Part shown: in pieces, positions 50,359-60,426 of the stretch
Numbering within the stretch: position 1 is the first letter of the stretch
How the letters are laid out: the number at the start of each line of letters is the position of its first letter
Source of the DNA: Frigidibacter albus
GTDB lineage: Bacteria > Pseudomonadota > Alphaproteobacteria > Rhodobacterales > Rhodobacteraceae
Assembly: GCF_009908165.1 (NCBI RefSeq)
Contig: NZ_JAAAUC010000007.1
Span: 1-64,000 of the forward strand
Direction: 5' to 3'
DNA length: 64,000 nucleotides
The notes under the pieces: generated by a model
What the model saw: the letters and a program-made list of their open reading frames with translations, nothing else
Told to the model about the DNA's origin: nothing
Database searches by the model: none
Translations under genes and position numbers: made by a program

Positions 50359-52305
50359 ATGGCCCAGATTTCCCTGACCTTTCCCGATGGCAACGTGCGT
50401 GACTACCCCGCGGGCGTGACGCCCGCCGAGGTTGCCGCCTCCATCGCGCCCAGCCTTGCCAAGGCCTCGATTTCCGCCAGCGTCGATGGCGCGCATTGGG
50501 ATCTGGCCTGGCCGATCACCTCCGATGCCGCCATTGCCCTGCACACGCTGAAGGACGAGGCCCCGGCGCTGGAGCTGATCCGCCATGACCTCGCCCATGT
50601 CATGGCCCGCGCCGTGCAGGAGATCTGGCCCGAGGTGAAGGTCACCATCGGCCCGGTCACCGAACATGGTTGGTTCTACGATTTCGACCGCGCCGAGCCC
50701 TTCACGCCCGAAGACCTTGGCGCCATCGAGAAGAAGATGCGCGAGATCATCAACCTGCGCGATCCGATCCGCACCGAGATCTGGGACCGCGCCCGCGCCA
50801 TCGCCTATTACGAACAGCGCGGCGAGCCCTACAAGCTGGAGCTGATCGACCGCATTCCAGAGGATGCGCCGATCCGCATGTATTGGCATGGCGACTGGCA
50901 GGACCTCTGCCGCGGCCCGCATCTTCAGCATACCGGGCAGCTGCCCCCCGACGCCTTCAAGCTGATGGCCGTCGCCGGTGCCTATTGGTTCGGCGATGCC
51001 AGCCGCCCGATGCTGCAGCGCATCTCGGGCGTGGCCTTCCGCAACCGCGAGGATCTGAAGGCTTACCTCACCCTGCTGGAAGAGGCCGCCAAGCGCGACC
51101 ACCGCAAGCTGGGCCGCGAGATGGAGCTGTTCCACCTGCAGGAAGAAGCCCCCGGCATGGTGTTCTGGCACCCGAATGGCTGGTCGATCTATCGCACGCT
51201 GGAAGATTACATGCGCCGCCGCCAGCGGTCGGCCGGCTACCGCGAGATCCGCACGCCGCAGGTGGTGGACCGGATCTTGTGGGAGAAATCGGGCCATTGG
51301 GAAGCCTACCGCGAGAACATGTTCATCGTCGAGGTGGACGAGGAAGGCGCGCGTGAAAAGCGCATCAACGCGCTGAAGCCGATGAACTGCCCCTGCCATG
51401 TGCAGATCTACAATCAGGGCCTGAAATCCTACCGCGACCTGCCGCTGCGGCTGGCCGAATTCGGCTCGTGCCACCGCTACGAATCCTCGGGCTCGATGCA
51501 CGGGTTGATGCGGGTGCGCGGCTTCACGCAGGACGATGCGCATATCTTCTGCACCGAAGACCAGATCGAGGCGGAATGCGCCGATTTCATCAAGCTGCTG
51601 TCCTCGGTCTATAAAGACCTCGGCTTCGAGGGGTTCGAGATCAAGTTCTCGACCCGCCCCGATGTGCGCATCGGCTCGGACGAGGCTTGGGACAAGGTCG
51701 AAGGCGCGCTGGAAAACGCCATCCGCAAGGCCGGCGCCGAGTATGAACTGGACCCCGGCGAAGGCGCCTTCTACGGGCCCAAGCTCGACTTCAAGCTGAC
51801 CGATGCCATTGGCCGCAAATGGCAATGTGGCACCTTCCAGGTGGACCCGAACCTGCCGACCCGCCTGGGCGCCGAATATGTCGGCGAGGATGGCGCGCGG
51901 CACCGGCCCTACATGCTGCACCGGGCGATCCTGGGTAGCTTCGAGCGGTTCATCGGGATTCTCATCGAGAACTATGCCGGCAAGCTGCCGCTGTGGCTGG
52001 CGCCGCGGCAAATCGTCGTCGCCTCGATCGTGTCCGACGCCGATGCCTATGTGAAGGAAGTCGCCGCCGCCCTCACCGCCCGCGGCCTGCGCGCCGAGGC
52101 CGATACCCGCAACGAGAAGATCAACTACAAGGTGCGCGAGCACAGCCTTGGCAAGGTGCCGGTCATCCTCGCCATCGGCATGAAGGAGGTCGAAGAGCGC
52201 AGCGTGTCGATGCGCCGTCTGGGCGACACCCGCAGCGAAACGCTGTCGCTCGACGCCGTGTTGGGACAGATGGTCATCGAGGCGACGCCGCCCGACCTGC
52301 GCTGA
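50359..52305 (+). CDS. thrS: Threonyl-tRNA synthetase
   Basis: This 648-residue class II synthetase charges tRNA-Thr. It has an N-terminal TGS domain (about 1-65), an editing domain with [20 protein letters not shown], and the catalytic core with NCPCHV (zinc Cys in [17 protein letters not shown]), [20 protein letters not shown] and [20 protein letters not shown]. The anticodon-binding domain closes the protein. Length and order are normal. It is divergent from the hydrolase run. Confidence 0.98.
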   Translation: MAQISLTFPDGNVRDYPAGVTPAEVAASIAPSLAKASISASVDGAHWDLAWPITSDAAIALHTLKDEAPALELIRHDLAHVMARAVQEIWPEVKVTIGPVTEHGWFYDFDRAEPFTPEDLGAIEKKMREIINLRDPIRTEIWDRARAIAYYEQRGEPYKLELIDRIPEDAPIRMYWHGDWQDLCRGPHLQHTGQLPPDAFKLMAVAGAYWFGDASRPMLQRISGVAFRNREDLKAYLTLLEEAAKRDHRKLGREMELFHLQEEAPGMVFWHPNGWSIYRTLEDYMRRRQRSAGYREIRTPQVVDRILWEKSGHWEAYRENMFIVEVDEEGAREKRINALKPMNCPCHVQIYNQGLKSYRDLPLRLAEFGSCHRYESSGSMHGLMRVRGFTQDDAHIFCTEDQIEAECADFIKLLSSVYKDLGFEGFEIKFSTRPDVRIGSDEAWDKVEGALENAIRKAGAEYELDPGEGAFYGPKLDFKLTDAIGRKWQCGTFQVDPNLPTRLGAEYVGEDGARHRPYMLHRAILGSFERFIGILIENYAGKLPLWLAPRQIVVASIVSDADAYVKEVAAALTARGLRAEADTRNEKINYKVREHSLGKVPVILAIGMKEVEERSVSMRRLGDTRSETLSLDAVLGQMVIEATPPDLR

Positions 52306-52328
52306 TCCGCCCAAAAGCCCTGGCCTAC

Positions 52329-52354
52329 AGGCCCGCCCCCTCCTGGGCGGGCCT
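52329..52354 (+). terminator. thrS terminator
   Basis: AGGCCCGCC and GGCGGGCCT form a 9-bp stem with a CCCTCCTG loop about 23 bp past the thrS stop, followed by TATTCC. Confidence 0.75.
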
Positions 52355-52515
52355 TATTCCATCTTGATTTTTCGCGCGAATCTCGCATGAATTTTCGGGC
52401 GTGACCGCAGCCTTTCTACCGCCTCCCTGCAACGGGGCAGCCGGACGACCTGAAAGACCTGACTGCACGGCCCGGGCAATACCGCCTCGGGAATTACGAT
52501 CGAAGGAGAGACGGG

Positions 52516-52722
52516 ATGGCCACCGGCACCGTGAAATGGTTCAACGCGACAAAAGGCTTCGGCTTCATCGCCCCCGATGGCGGCGGCCAGGATGTCTTCG
52601 TCCACATCTCGGCGGTGGAACGCGCCGGGCTGCAGGGGCTGAACGACAACCAGAAGATCGCCTATGAACTGCAATCCGGCCGCGACGGCCGGGCCTCGGC
52701 GAGCGACCTCAAGCTGCTCTGA
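52516..52722 (+). CDS. Cold shock protein (CspA family)
   Basis: This 68-residue single-domain OB-fold RNA/DNA chaperone has RNP1-type KWFNATKGFGFIAPDGGG and RNP2-type QDVFVHISAVER. Such proteins melt RNA secondary structure and aid translation at low temperature or in stationary phase. An AAGGAG ribosome binding site precedes the ATG. The 5' leader of about 150 bp may contribute regulation but shows no specific element. A strong hairpin follows. Confidence 0.96.
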   Translation: MATGTVKWFNATKGFGFIAPDGGGQDVFVHISAVERAGLQGLNDNQKIAYELQSGRDGRASASDLKLL

Positions 52723-52746
52723 CAGAGCCCCCAGCCAAGACCTTGC

Positions 52747-52768
52747 ACGGCCCGCCCGCGCGGGCCGT
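52747..52768. terminator. Hairpin between cold shock gene and 52776 gene
   Basis: ACGGCCCGC pairs with GCGGGCCGT around a CCGC loop. It lies between the two convergent genes and is suited to end both transcripts. Confidence 0.75.
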
Positions 52769-52775
52769 TCTGCAT

Positions 52776-53099
52776 TCAGCGGCAGCGCACCGAATAGGAC
52801 AGCGCCGTCATCGCCGTGCCGCCTGATCCGCCGATCACCACCGTGGCGGGCCTGTAGCCGACCACCGCCTTGGTCCGTGCGGCACACAGCGGCTGGATCG
52901 CCCGCGCCGCCTCGGCCGGGCCGACGAAGCCGGTCTTGACCTGCACGGCATAGTGATCCTCGGTATAGGACAGCACCCGGTAGACATAGGGCATCAACTG
53001 GGGCGGGAAGGACACCCGCTTGGGCTGCCCGGTCTCGGCGAGGGCCGGGGCCACAAGGGCAAGCGCCGCGACGGCGGACAGGACGGTGGCACGGATCAT
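52776..53099 (-). CDS. Secreted protein of unknown function
   Basis: This 107-residue protein has a signal peptide (MIRATVLSAVAALALVAPAL, cut near ALA-ETG). The mature part is of about 85 residues, basic and rich in Tyr/Val (YVYRVLSYTEDHYAVQVKTG), and ends with a Cys-Arg pair. No family is recognised. It may be periplasmic. It is convergent with the cold shock gene. Confidence 0.6.
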   Translation of the reverse strand: MIRATVLSAVAALALVAPALAETGQPKRVSFPPQLMPYVYRVLSYTEDHYAVQVKTGFVGPAEAARAIQPLCAARTKAVVGYRPATVVIGGSGGTAMTALSYSVRCR

Positions 53100-53168
53100 G
53101 GCGGGACTCCTGCAAGGGGCGTTGCGGGCACGATAGCACCCCTGCCCCCGCCTGCAACCCGCCTCCGG

Positions 53169-53501
53169 TCACCCCTTTGGCAGCAGCGCCGCCTGCACAT
53201 CCGCGTCCCAGCCCAGGAACCAGCGCCCGTCACGCTCGATCACCGGGCGCTTCATCACCGTGGGCTGCGCCGCCATCTGCGCCTCGGGCTCCGACTCGCG
53301 CAAGAAGGCGTTGAAGCTGCGGAAGGTCGGCGAGGTGCGGTTGATGGCGCGGGTGCCGAACTCATCGACGATCTTCGCAATCTCGGCCTGGCTCAGCGGC
53401 TCGGCCCGCACATCGCGGAACACCGGCTCCAGCCCCGCCGCGCGCAGGGCGGCCAGCGCCTTGCGGCAGGTGTCGCAGGTGGGAATGCCGTAGAGGGTCA
53501 T
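53169..53501 (-). CDS. ArsC/Spx-like thioredoxin-fold protein
   Basis: This 110-residue ArsC-family protein begins MTLYGIPTCDTCRKALAALR, a CxxC/CxxCRKA active-site region. It also has TPSHRTSPTFRSFN-like and VMKRPVIERDGRWFLGWDAD segments. It resembles the Spx/MgsR/YffB arsenate-reductase-like group more than true arsenate reductases, for which there are no ars genes here. It may be a thiol-disulfide or regulatory protein. Confidence 0.85.
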   Translation of the reverse strand: MTLYGIPTCDTCRKALAALRAAGLEPVFRDVRAEPLSQAEIAKIVDEFGTRAINRTSPTFRSFNAFLRESEPEAQMAAQPTVMKRPVIERDGRWFLGWDADVQAALLPKG

Positions 53502-53554
53502 GCGCGCCGTCCTTTTGTTGCGGCGAGGGCCATGGGGCCCCCGCCCGCAGTCGT

Positions 53555-56500
53555 TCAGCTACAGCCGCTGGTGCCGCCGCAGGTGTTGCACTTCATGCAG
53601 GTGCCGTTGCGCACCAGCGTGTAGTTGCCGCACTCGCCGCAAGCCTCGCCCTCATAGCCCTGCAGCCGGGCGCGGGTGCGCGCGTCGATGCTGACGGTCC
53701 CCGAGGAGATGGCCGTGGCCCCGCCCCCCGCAGCGCGCGCAATCTCCGGCACCAGCGCCGTCAGCGCCTCCATCGCATCGACGCCGCCGGCAAAGGCTGT
53801 CGCGCCGCTGATCCCGCCCTGCAGCACCACCAGCTCTTGCGGAAGCCGCTTGCGCAGATAGCCGGTCGAGGAGATCTGCCGCAGCACCTCCAGCGATTTC
53901 GACGCAGCGCTTTCCGACACCGGCGCCACGTTGACCGCGCCCTCATAGCTGCCGCCGCCCAGATCGTCGAAGCTCGCCCCCTTCGGCGCCACATGCGCCA
54001 GATCGGTGCGGTCGAGGTAGGACACCGCCAGCTCGCGGAACACATAATCCAGGATCGAGGTCGCCGACTTGATCGCCTCGTTGCCCTGCACCATGCCCGC
54101 GGGTTCGAACTTGGTGAAGGTGAAGGCATCGACAAACTCTTCCAGCGGCACCCCATATTGCAGGCCCACCGACACCGCGATGGCGAAATTGTTCATCATC
54201 GCGCGGAAGCCCGCGCCTTCCTTGTGCATGTCGATGAAGATCTCGCCAAGCTGGCCGTCCTTGTACTCGCCGGTGCGCAGATAGACCTTGTGGCCGCCGA
54301 CCACCGCCTTCTGGGTATAGCCCTTGCGCCGGTCGGGCAACTTTTCGCGGTGGCTGCGGATGATCTCCTTGACGATGATCTTCTCGACGATCTTCTCGGC
54401 GATCACCTGCGCCTTTTCGGTGGGCGTGCCGGTGGCCATGATCTCTTCGGCCTCCTCGTCATCCTCGACCAAAGCCGAGGCCAGCGGCTGCGACAGCTTC
54501 GATCCGTCACGGTAGAGCGCGTTGGCCTTGATCCCCAGCGACCACGACAGCTCATAGGCCTTCTGGCAATCCTCGATGGTCGCGGTGTTGGCCATGTTGA
54601 TGGTCTTGGAAATCGCGCCCGAGATGAAGGACTGCGCCGCCGCCATCATGTAGATATGGCTGTCCACGCCCAGATAGCGCTTGCCCTTCTTGCCGCAGGG
54701 ATTGGCGCAGTCGAAGACAGACTGGTGCTGCGGCTTCAGGAACGGCGCGCCTTCCAGGGTCATGGTGCCGCAGACATGATCGTTCGCCGCGTCGATCTGC
54801 GCCTTGGTGAAGCCAAGGTGGCGCAGCAGGTCGAAGGTGGGATCGTTCAGCTTGTCGGCCGGGATGCCGAGGGTTTTCGTACAGAAATCCTCCCCCAGCG
54901 TCCACTGGTTGAAGACAAAGCGGATGTCGAAGGCCGAGGGCAGCGCCGCCTCGATCTTCTGCAGCTCTGCCGCGCCGAAGCCGTGGCCGATCAGCGAGGT
55001 GTGGTTGATGCCGGGGCAGTTGCCAAGGCTGGCATGGCCGACAGCATAGGCGATCATCTCTTCGATCTGGGCCGAGGAATAGCCCATCGTGTCCAGCGCG
55101 GCCGGGACAGAGCGGTTGATGATCTTGAAATAGCCCCCGCCCGCCAGCTTCTTGAACTTCACCAGCGCGAAGTCCGGCTCGATGCCCGTCGTGTCGCAAT
55201 CCATCACCAGACCGATGGTGCCGGTCGGCGCGATCACGGTGGATTGGGCGTTGCGGTAGCCATGCGCCTCGCCAAGCGCCAGCGCCTCGTCCCAGGCGGA
55301 TTTCGCAAGCGCGACAAGCCCTTGGTCGGGACAGTTCGCGTGATCCAGCGGCACCGGGTTGACGTTGACGCCCTCATAGCCCGTCACCTTCGCATAGGCC
55401 GCCGCGCGGTGGTTGCGGATCACCCGCAGCATGTGGGCGCTATTGCGGGCATAGCCCGGGAACGGCCCCAGCTCTGCCGCCATCTCGGCCGAGGTGGCAT
55501 AGGCAACGCCGGTCATCACCGCCGTCAGCGCGCCGCACAGGGCCCGGCCCTCGGCGCTGTCATAGCCAAGGCCCATGGTCATCAAGAGGCCGCCGATGTT
55601 CGCGTATCCCAGCCCCAGGGTGCGGTAATCATAGCTGCGCTGCGCGATTTCCTTCGACGGGAACTGCGCCATCGCGACAGAGATTTCCAGCGTCACGGTC
55701 CAGAGCCGCGAGGCATGGACATAGGCTTCGGCGTCGAACTTGCCCGCCTTCTGGAAAGTCAGCAGGTTCATCGACGCCAGGTTGCAGGCGGTATCGTCCA
55801 GGAACATGTATTCCGAGCACGGGTTCGACCCGCGGATCGCCCCGTCTTCCGGGCAGGTGTGCCAGGCGTTGACCGTGTCGTGGAACTGGATGCCGGGATC
55901 GGCGCAGGCCCAGGCGGCATGGCCGATCTGGTCCCACAGCTCGCGTGCGCCCACCGTCTTGGCGACCTTGCCATCGGTGCGGCGGATCAGCTCCCACGGG
56001 GCATCATCGCGCACCGCTTTCAGGAAGCTGTCGGTGACGCGAACGGAGTTGTTGGAGTTCTGGCCCGAGACAGAGATATAGGCCTCGGAATCCCAGTCGG
56101 TGTCATAGGTCGGGAACTCGATCGAGGTGAAACCCTGCCGCGCATATTGCAGCACCCGGTTCACATAGGTCTCGGGGATCGACACCTTCTTGGCGGCGCG
56201 GATCGCGGCCTTCAGCGCGGCGTTCTTCGCCGGATCGACGGCATCCTCGCTGGACCCGTCCCAGGTACGGATCGCGCCGAAGATCTCGTTCAGCTGGCGC
56301 TCGTGCATCTTCGATCCGGCGACGAGGCTGGCCACCTTCTGCTCTTCGATCACCTTCCAGTTGATGAAGGCCTCGATATCGGGGTGATCCATGTCGCAGA
56401 TCACCATCTTGGCCGCCCGCCGCGTGGTCCCGCCCGACTTGATCGCGCCCGCCGCCCGGTCGCCGATCTTCAGGAAGCCCATCAGGCCCGAGGACTTGCC

Positions 56501-57244
56501 ACCGCCCGACAGCTTCTCGCCCTCGCCGCGCAGGCTGGAGAAGTTGGTGCCGGTGCCCGAGCCATACTTGAACAGCCGCGCCTCGCGCACCCACAGGTCC
56601 ATGATGCCGCCATCGCCGACCAGATCGTCGCGCACCGACTGGATGAAGCAGGCATGGGGCTGCGGGTGTTCATAGGCGGATTCCGACCGCGTCAGCTTCC
56701 CGGTCTTGAAGTCCACATAGTAGTGCCCCTGGCTCGGCCCGTCGATGCCGTAGGCCCAGTGCAGCCCGGTGTTGAACCATTGCGGGCTGTTGGGCGCACC
56801 CATCTGCGCGGCCAGCATGAAGCGCATCTCGTCGAAATAGGCGCGGGCGTCATCTTCACTACTGAAGTAGCCACCCTTCCAGCCCCAATAGGCCCAGGCA
56901 CCGGCGAGGCGGTCGAAGACCTGTTTACCTGAAGTTTCGCCCGCAAACCGCTGATCCTGCGGCAGTTTCGCCAAGGCGTCCTCGTCCGGGACCGACCGCC
57001 ACAGAAACTCGGGGACGTTCTTCTCGCGCACCTTCTTCAGCACCGCCGGAACGCCGGCCTTGCGGAAATACTTCTGCGCCAGCACGTCCGAGGCGACCTG
57101 GCTCCATCCGGCCGGCACCTCGACGCTGTCATTGCGGAAAACGACCGTGCCATCCGGATTGCGGATTTCGGACACGGTGGTGGTAAAGCCAAGCGCCGCA
57201 TAGGCATCGGCGCCCGCAGCGGTGAATTTGCGTTCGATCTTCAT
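53555..57244 (-). CDS. nrdJ: Adenosylcobalamin-dependent ribonucleotide reductase
   Basis: This 1229-residue class II ribonucleotide reductase makes deoxyribonucleotides for DNA synthesis using adenosylcobalamin, without oxygen. The glycyl-free active site is visible in [20 protein letters not shown], and [20 protein letters not shown] follows. The C-terminus carries a zinc-ribbon-like [20 protein letters not shown] followed by CGGTSGCS. The start [11 protein letters not shown] is used because the next upstream Met adds a basic tail lacking conservation. A candidate promoter (57428-57456) with an overlapping NrdR box precedes it. No class I genes are seen in the window. Confidence 0.95.
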   Translation of the reverse strand: MKIERKFTAAGADAYAALGFTTTVSEIRNPDGTVVFRNDSVEVPAGWSQVASDVLAQKYFRKAGVPAVLKKVREKNVPEFLWRSVPDEDALAKLPQDQRFAGETSGKQVFDRLAGAWAYWGWKGGYFSSEDDARAYFDEMRFMLAAQMGAPNSPQWFNTGLHWAYGIDGPSQGHYYVDFKTGKLTRSESAYEHPQPHACFIQSVRDDLVGDGGIMDLWVREARLFKYGSGTGTNFSSLRGEGEKLSGGGKSSGLMGFLKIGDRAAGAIKSGGTTRRAAKMVICDMDHPDIEAFINWKVIEEQKVASLVAGSKMHERQLNEIFGAIRTWDGSSEDAVDPAKNAALKAAIRAAKKVSIPETYVNRVLQYARQGFTSIEFPTYDTDWDSEAYISVSGQNSNNSVRVTDSFLKAVRDDAPWELIRRTDGKVAKTVGARELWDQIGHAAWACADPGIQFHDTVNAWHTCPEDGAIRGSNPCSEYMFLDDTACNLASMNLLTFQKAGKFDAEAYVHASRLWTVTLEISVAMAQFPSKEIAQRSYDYRTLGLGYANIGGLLMTMGLGYDSAEGRALCGALTAVMTGVAYATSAEMAAELGPFPGYARNSAHMLRVIRNHRAAAYAKVTGYEGVNVNPVPLDHANCPDQGLVALAKSAWDEALALGEAHGYRNAQSTVIAPTGTIGLVMDCDTTGIEPDFALVKFKKLAGGGYFKIINRSVPAALDTMGYSSAQIEEMIAYAVGHASLGNCPGINHTSLIGHGFGAAELQKIEAALPSAFDIRFVFNQWTLGEDFCTKTLGIPADKLNDPTFDLLRHLGFTKAQIDAANDHVCGTMTLEGAPFLKPQHQSVFDCANPCGKKGKRYLGVDSHIYMMAAAQSFISGAISKTINMANTATIEDCQKAYELSWSLGIKANALYRDGSKLSQPLASALVEDDEEAEEIMATGTPTEKAQVIAEKIVEKIIVKEIIRSHREKLPDRRKGYTQKAVVGGHKVYLRTGEYKDGQLGEIFIDMHKEGAGFRAMMNNFAIAVSVGLQYGVPLEEFVDAFTFTKFEPAGMVQGNEAIKSATSILDYVFRELAVSYLDRTDLAHVAPKGASFDDLGGGSYEGAVNVAPVSESAASKSLEVLRQISSTGYLRKRLPQELVVLQGGISGATAFAGGVDAMEALTALVPEIARAAGGGATAISSGTVSIDARTRARLQGYEGEACGECGNYTLVRNGTCMKCNTCGGTSGCS

Positions 57245-57424
57245 GTCTGCCCCGTCGTTTTTTCGTTTCACGTTCACGCGGCTTGCAGGCGCCGCTTGCC
57301 TCGTGACCGGGGCCCCTGAATGCTCGGGCAAGCACAAGCCGACCGCTGCCCGCGCTGTGCCGCGCAGGCCTGGCCGTATCCCCCGATCGGCCGCGTCTTC
57401 GGTTTGTTTTGCCGTCCCACACCA

Positions 57425-57440
57425 CCACTACATCTGGTGG
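57425..57440. promoter_or_regulatory. NrdR box upstream of nrdJ
   Basis: CCACTACATCTGGTGG matches the NrdR box pattern (CwAtATaTwG centre with flanking acaC/Gtgt). It overlaps the candidate -10 of nrdJ at 57433-57428. The zinc-ATP-cone repressor NrdR binds such boxes in alphaproteobacterial nrd promoters. A second box at the usual spacing was not seen. Confidence 0.65.
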
Positions 57441-57456
57441 GCTCTTGGTCAGTCAA
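57428..57456 (-). promoter_or_regulatory. Candidate nrdJ promoter
   Basis: On the minus strand TTGACT (57456-57451) and ATGTAG (57433-57428) are spaced exactly 17 bp apart. The -10 lies inside the NrdR box. The ATG of nrdJ is about 180 bp downstream, so a long leader is implied. Confidence 0.5.
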
Positions 57457-57804
57457 CACAACCTGACCCCAAAACGCCAGCCTCGCAACCGGTTTTTTCA
57501 CCATGATGCGGGGGTTTTTGGATTGACCGGCGGGGGGGGCTGTGGGCGGGCCAGGGCGAGGCGATTCACGCACAAGGCCCGCGAAACTGCCCTGTGGACG
57601 AAAACCCAAGCAGTCCCGCACCTTTGGCAGGGGAAGCTGAGACTTTGCATGAAAAGCATCCACAGCCCGCTGTGGACAGTCCGGGCGCCGCGACGGGGGG
57701 TGGCCGGAATGGCACAGCGGCGCGACAAAACTGCGCGGCGACCGCCTCGCGGGCCGGGCTGTCACATGCGAGGTGCCGAACGGCTGGAATCGGTCACGGC
57801 AGCT

Positions 57805-57981
57805 TCAGCCCTTGGGGCCACGCGGGCCGTCACCCGGGCCGGGCACATCGACATCGCCCTCGGGGCCCGCGTCCGGCTTCGGGGTCTTGCCGGGCTGGTC
57901 CAGACGTTCGTAATCGGGGGTCTGCATCCCGCCGGGGTGGGGCGAGTCGGGCTTCGGAGGTTCTGGGCGGGACATGGGCAT
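57805..57981 (-). CDS. Small hypothetical protein
   Basis: This 58-residue, Pro/Gly-rich acidic protein has TPDYERLDQPGKTPKPDAGP and GDVDVPGPGDGPRGPKG. The lack of hydrophobic segments suggests an unfolded cytoplasmic protein. The ribosome binding site AAGGTG precedes the ATG. The protein is not recognised; coding is supported only by its amino-acid composition and start site. Confidence 0.45.
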   Translation of the reverse strand: MPMSRPEPPKPDSPHPGGMQTPDYERLDQPGKTPKPDAGPEGDVDVPGPGDGPRGPKG

Positions 57982-58029
57982 CACCTTGGTTGCTGCCCGG
58001 ATCAACCCGCAAGCCCGACCGGCGTTCCG

Positions 58030-58275
58030 TCAGGGGATGTCGGCAAGCCGCGCCTCGGCCGTCAGGTGACCCCGCAGCGACCAGTAGCAATCGTCCGTGG
58101 TCGGCGCGCGGCAGATCACGCGCTGGCCCTTGCTCTGCAGCTGCCAGCCATAGGCCGTGGCCTCGATCGGATAGACCACGCCCAGATGCGAGACCGAGGC
58201 CCCCGCCGGATCGGGGGGCGGGGTGGAGGGCATGCAAGCCGCCAGCAGAAGGGCAGGAATGAGAATGCGGATCAT
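58030..58275 (-). CDS. Small lipoprotein
   Basis: This 81-residue protein has a lipoprotein signal MIRILIPALLLAACMPS (Cys at about residue 14) and a mature part of about 67 residues containing VICRAPTTDDCYWSLRGHLT, with two cysteines that may pair. No family is recognised. It is likely attached to the membrane in the periplasm. Confidence 0.65.
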   Translation of the reverse strand: MIRILIPALLLAACMPSTPPPDPAGASVSHLGVVYPIEATAYGWQLQSKGQRVICRAPTTDDCYWSLRGHLTAEARLADIP

Positions 58276-58453
58276 CGGGGTCTCCAATGCAGGGCGCCGG
58301 GGATGTGTGGTGTAAAAGCCCGCAAGCGGCGCCGCGGTTCCCGGCGGCAGATGCCGAGCGTGCCCCATCGGCAGGACGGGGGAAAGCCGGATTTTCAGGT
58401 GCTGGCGCCGGGGTCGGGCACGGCAGGTCGTCATTGGGGGGAATGGGGGGATA

Positions 58454-58530
<77 letters not shown>

Positions 58531-58582
58531 ACTGACGCCCTCCTAGCGCGAGAGCGCGGCGAGGGGAAGCCCCCCGATGCCC

Positions 58583-59044
58583 CTACTCGCAGGGCCAGAC
58601 CGGGTTGGGCAGCCGCGGATGCTGCAGCTCGACCGCGCCCGACAGGCCAAGCTCTCGCGCCCGCCCGCCCGGGATCTCCAGCACCATCGCCACGGCATCG
58701 CCGCCGGGCAGCGGGGTTTCGTCGTGCGGAACCGCGTTTTCGTGGACGGCGGTCAGCCGCCCGGACGCATCGAAGAACAGGATGTCCAGCGGGATCAGGG
58801 TGTTCTTCATCCAGAACGCGGCAGGCTGCGGGCGTTCATAGATGAACAGCATCCCGGCCGAGGGATCGAGGCTTTCGCGGAACATCAGCCCCTGCGCGCG
58901 TTCGGCAGCATCGTCGGCAATCTCGACGGTAAAGCTGGCGCTTCCATCCGGCCAGCGCAGGCCCGCCACCCCCTCGGAACAGGCGGCCGCGGCCCCCTGC
59001 GACAGAAGGCACAGCGCCGTTGCCAGAAGTCCCGCCCGGATCAT
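58583..59044 (-). CDS. DUF192 family periplasmic protein
   Basis: This 153-residue protein has a signal peptide (MIRAGLLATALCLLSQGAAA) and the DUF192 (UPF0127) domain, shown by ERAQGLMFRESLDPSAGMLF, FWMKNTLIPLDILFFDASG and VLEIPGGRARELGLSG. The function is unknown; the domain is small and all-beta. It overlaps the stop of the double cold-shock-domain gene by 4 bp, so the pair is co-translated. Confidence 0.9.
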   Translation of the reverse strand: MIRAGLLATALCLLSQGAAAACSEGVAGLRWPDGSASFTVEIADDAAERAQGLMFRESLDPSAGMLFIYERPQPAAFWMKNTLIPLDILFFDASGRLTAVHENAVPHDETPLPGGDAVAMVLEIPGGRARELGLSGAVELQHPRLPNPVWPCE

Positions 59045-59592
59045 TGCAGCCTTGCACCTTCCGCCTGCGCGCGTGTCGCGCTTTCCCAGGACAGCACCTG
59101 CGCGGCCATCAGGCCCCGCTTGCCATCGACCACCCGCAGGCAGACTGCCTCGCCCGGAGCCAGATCGGCAAAGCCGGACCGGCGCAGCACCTCGACATGG
59201 ATGAACACATCCTCGGGCTTGCCGAAGATGTTTGCAAACCCGAATCCCTTGGCCTTGTCGAACCATTTCACCCGCGCGGGCAGCATCGGCAGCGTTGCCA
59301 GCTCGGCCAGATCGCCTTCGACCATCTCTTCGAGCGGGGTGGAGGTCTCGTGGACGGGTGGAACGATCTCGACCACTTCGACGGCCTGCGCGCCCCGCTG
59401 GGTCAGTTGCATCAGCACCGTGATCCGGGCGCCATCGGCGACAGAGCTTTGGCCGAAATTCCGCAGCACATTGGCATGAAGCAGGATGTCGGGACCGCCG
59501 GCATCAGAGACAATGAATCCAAACCCTTTACTGGCGTCGAACCACTTGACGCGTCCCTCGACCCGGGCTTGGCTCTCGTCGCTGTCCGTCAT
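59041..59592 (-). CDS. Double cold-shock-domain protein
   Basis: This 183-residue protein has two cold-shock OB folds. The N-terminal one reads GRVKWFDASKGFGFIVSDAG and then GPDILLHANVLRNFG. The C-terminal one reads ARVKWFDKAKGFGFANIFGK and DVFIHVEVLRRSG. A linker of about 35 residues (about 68-105) separates them. Alphaproteobacterial double-CSD proteins bind single-stranded nucleic acids. An AGGAA ribosome binding site precedes the ATG. The upstream region is AT-rich. Confidence 0.94.
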   Translation of the reverse strand: MTDSDESQARVEGRVKWFDASKGFGFIVSDAGGPDILLHANVLRNFGQSSVADGARITVLMQLTQRGAQAVEVVEIVPPVHETSTPLEEMVEGDLAELATLPMLPARVKWFDKAKGFGFANIFGKPEDVFIHVEVLRRSGFADLAPGEAVCLRVVDGKRGLMAAQVLSWESATRAQAEGARLQ

Positions 59593-59706
59593 AATTCCTG
59601 CTTCCCAATGCTCGCTCCCACGACGGGAGTTGTCACAAGCGGCAATCAGGTTGCAAGCCCCCAAAGCACGGAATTCCATACCTGTGCCATTCACGAAGCG
59701 TGAATT

Positions 59707-60327
59707 TCATGGGTTAAGGCGAACAATTTCCCATGCCGCGCCGGGTGTGGTGCGCGACCATCGGAATCTGTCATGCAACCGAAATGCCCCATCTGCCCAG
59801 AATTCGATCTCCAACGGCACGATCCGGATCCCGCCCCAAAAGGGCGGACGCCTGGGCATCGGCCCTTCCCGCAACGTCACCTTTGCAACTTCGGCCATCA
59901 GCGTGCCACGGCTGTCCAGCGGCTGAGATTGCGCCGAGGCCCAGGCCCCCAGCCGCGACTTCAGCGAGCGCGAGGCATAATAGGCATCCGCCAGCGGCCC
60001 CTCCTCGCGGCTGGTCAGGCCCCGCACCCGGATCTGCCGGCGCAGCGACTTCCAGTGCATCACGAAGGCGGCCTTGCCGCTGGCCTCGATCTCTTGCCCC
60101 TTGGCGCTGGTGTAGTTGGTATAGAAGACGAAGGCCCCGCCAAGCGGCCCTGCCGTTTCGATCTCTTTGAGCAGGACCATCCGCACATTGGGCAGGCCGG
60201 CCGCATCGACCGTTGCCAGCGCAATCGCGTTGGGATCGTTCGGCTCTGCCGGTTCCGCTTCGGCCAGCCAGTCCTGCGCGATGCGGAACGGATCGTCCCC
60301 CGCGAAAATCCCTGTCCTGTCTGTCAT
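59707..60327 (-). CDS. pdxH: Pyridoxamine/pyridoxine 5'-phosphate oxidase
   Basis: This 206-residue FMN-dependent oxidase makes pyridoxal phosphate, the cofactor of the window's aminotransferases. Family segments are [40 protein letters not shown] and [20 protein letters not shown], with the ending [19 protein letters not shown]. The length is normal. It is divergent from fabI, with about 100 bp between starts. Confidence 0.96.
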   Translation of the reverse strand: MTDRTGIFAGDDPFRIAQDWLAEAEPAEPNDPNAIALATVDAAGLPNVRMVLLKEIETAGPLGGAFVFYTNYTSAKGQEIEASGKAAFVMHWKSLRRQIRVRGLTSREEGPLADAYYASRSLKSRLGAWASAQSQPLDSRGTLMAEVAKVTLREGPMPRRPPFWGGIRIVPLEIEFWADGAFRLHDRFRWSRTTPGAAWEIVRLNP

Positions 60328-60426
60328 GGCGCTGGCCCCTTCATCGTGCGGCGCCCGAACCGCGCTTGATGCAGGCCCGCCAATCGCCTAAAGCTCTCGA
60401 ACTGCAAGATGCGCGGGAGATAAGAA

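Larger units (their letters stand above)
57245..57804. other. 560-bp non-coding region upstream of nrdJ
   Basis: The region holds a candidate promoter and NrdR box (57425-57456) and, further upstream, TGTGGA/TCCACA DnaA-box-like half sites (57593-57598 and the inverted pair 57659-57676). The rest is GC-rich without open frames of protein character. No B12 riboswitch box was recognised. Confidence 0.55.

Noticed and set aside
53837-56932. A 1031-codon open frame on the plus strand antisense to nrdJ
   Set aside because: It is a shadow of the high-GC codon pattern. Its product is rich in Arg/His/Gly with no domain, while the opposite strand encodes a complete nrdJ.
57245-57804. Cobalamin riboswitch before nrdJ
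   Set aside because: No recognisable B12 box or the expected arrangement of hairpins was seen by eye; a covariance search would be decisive.
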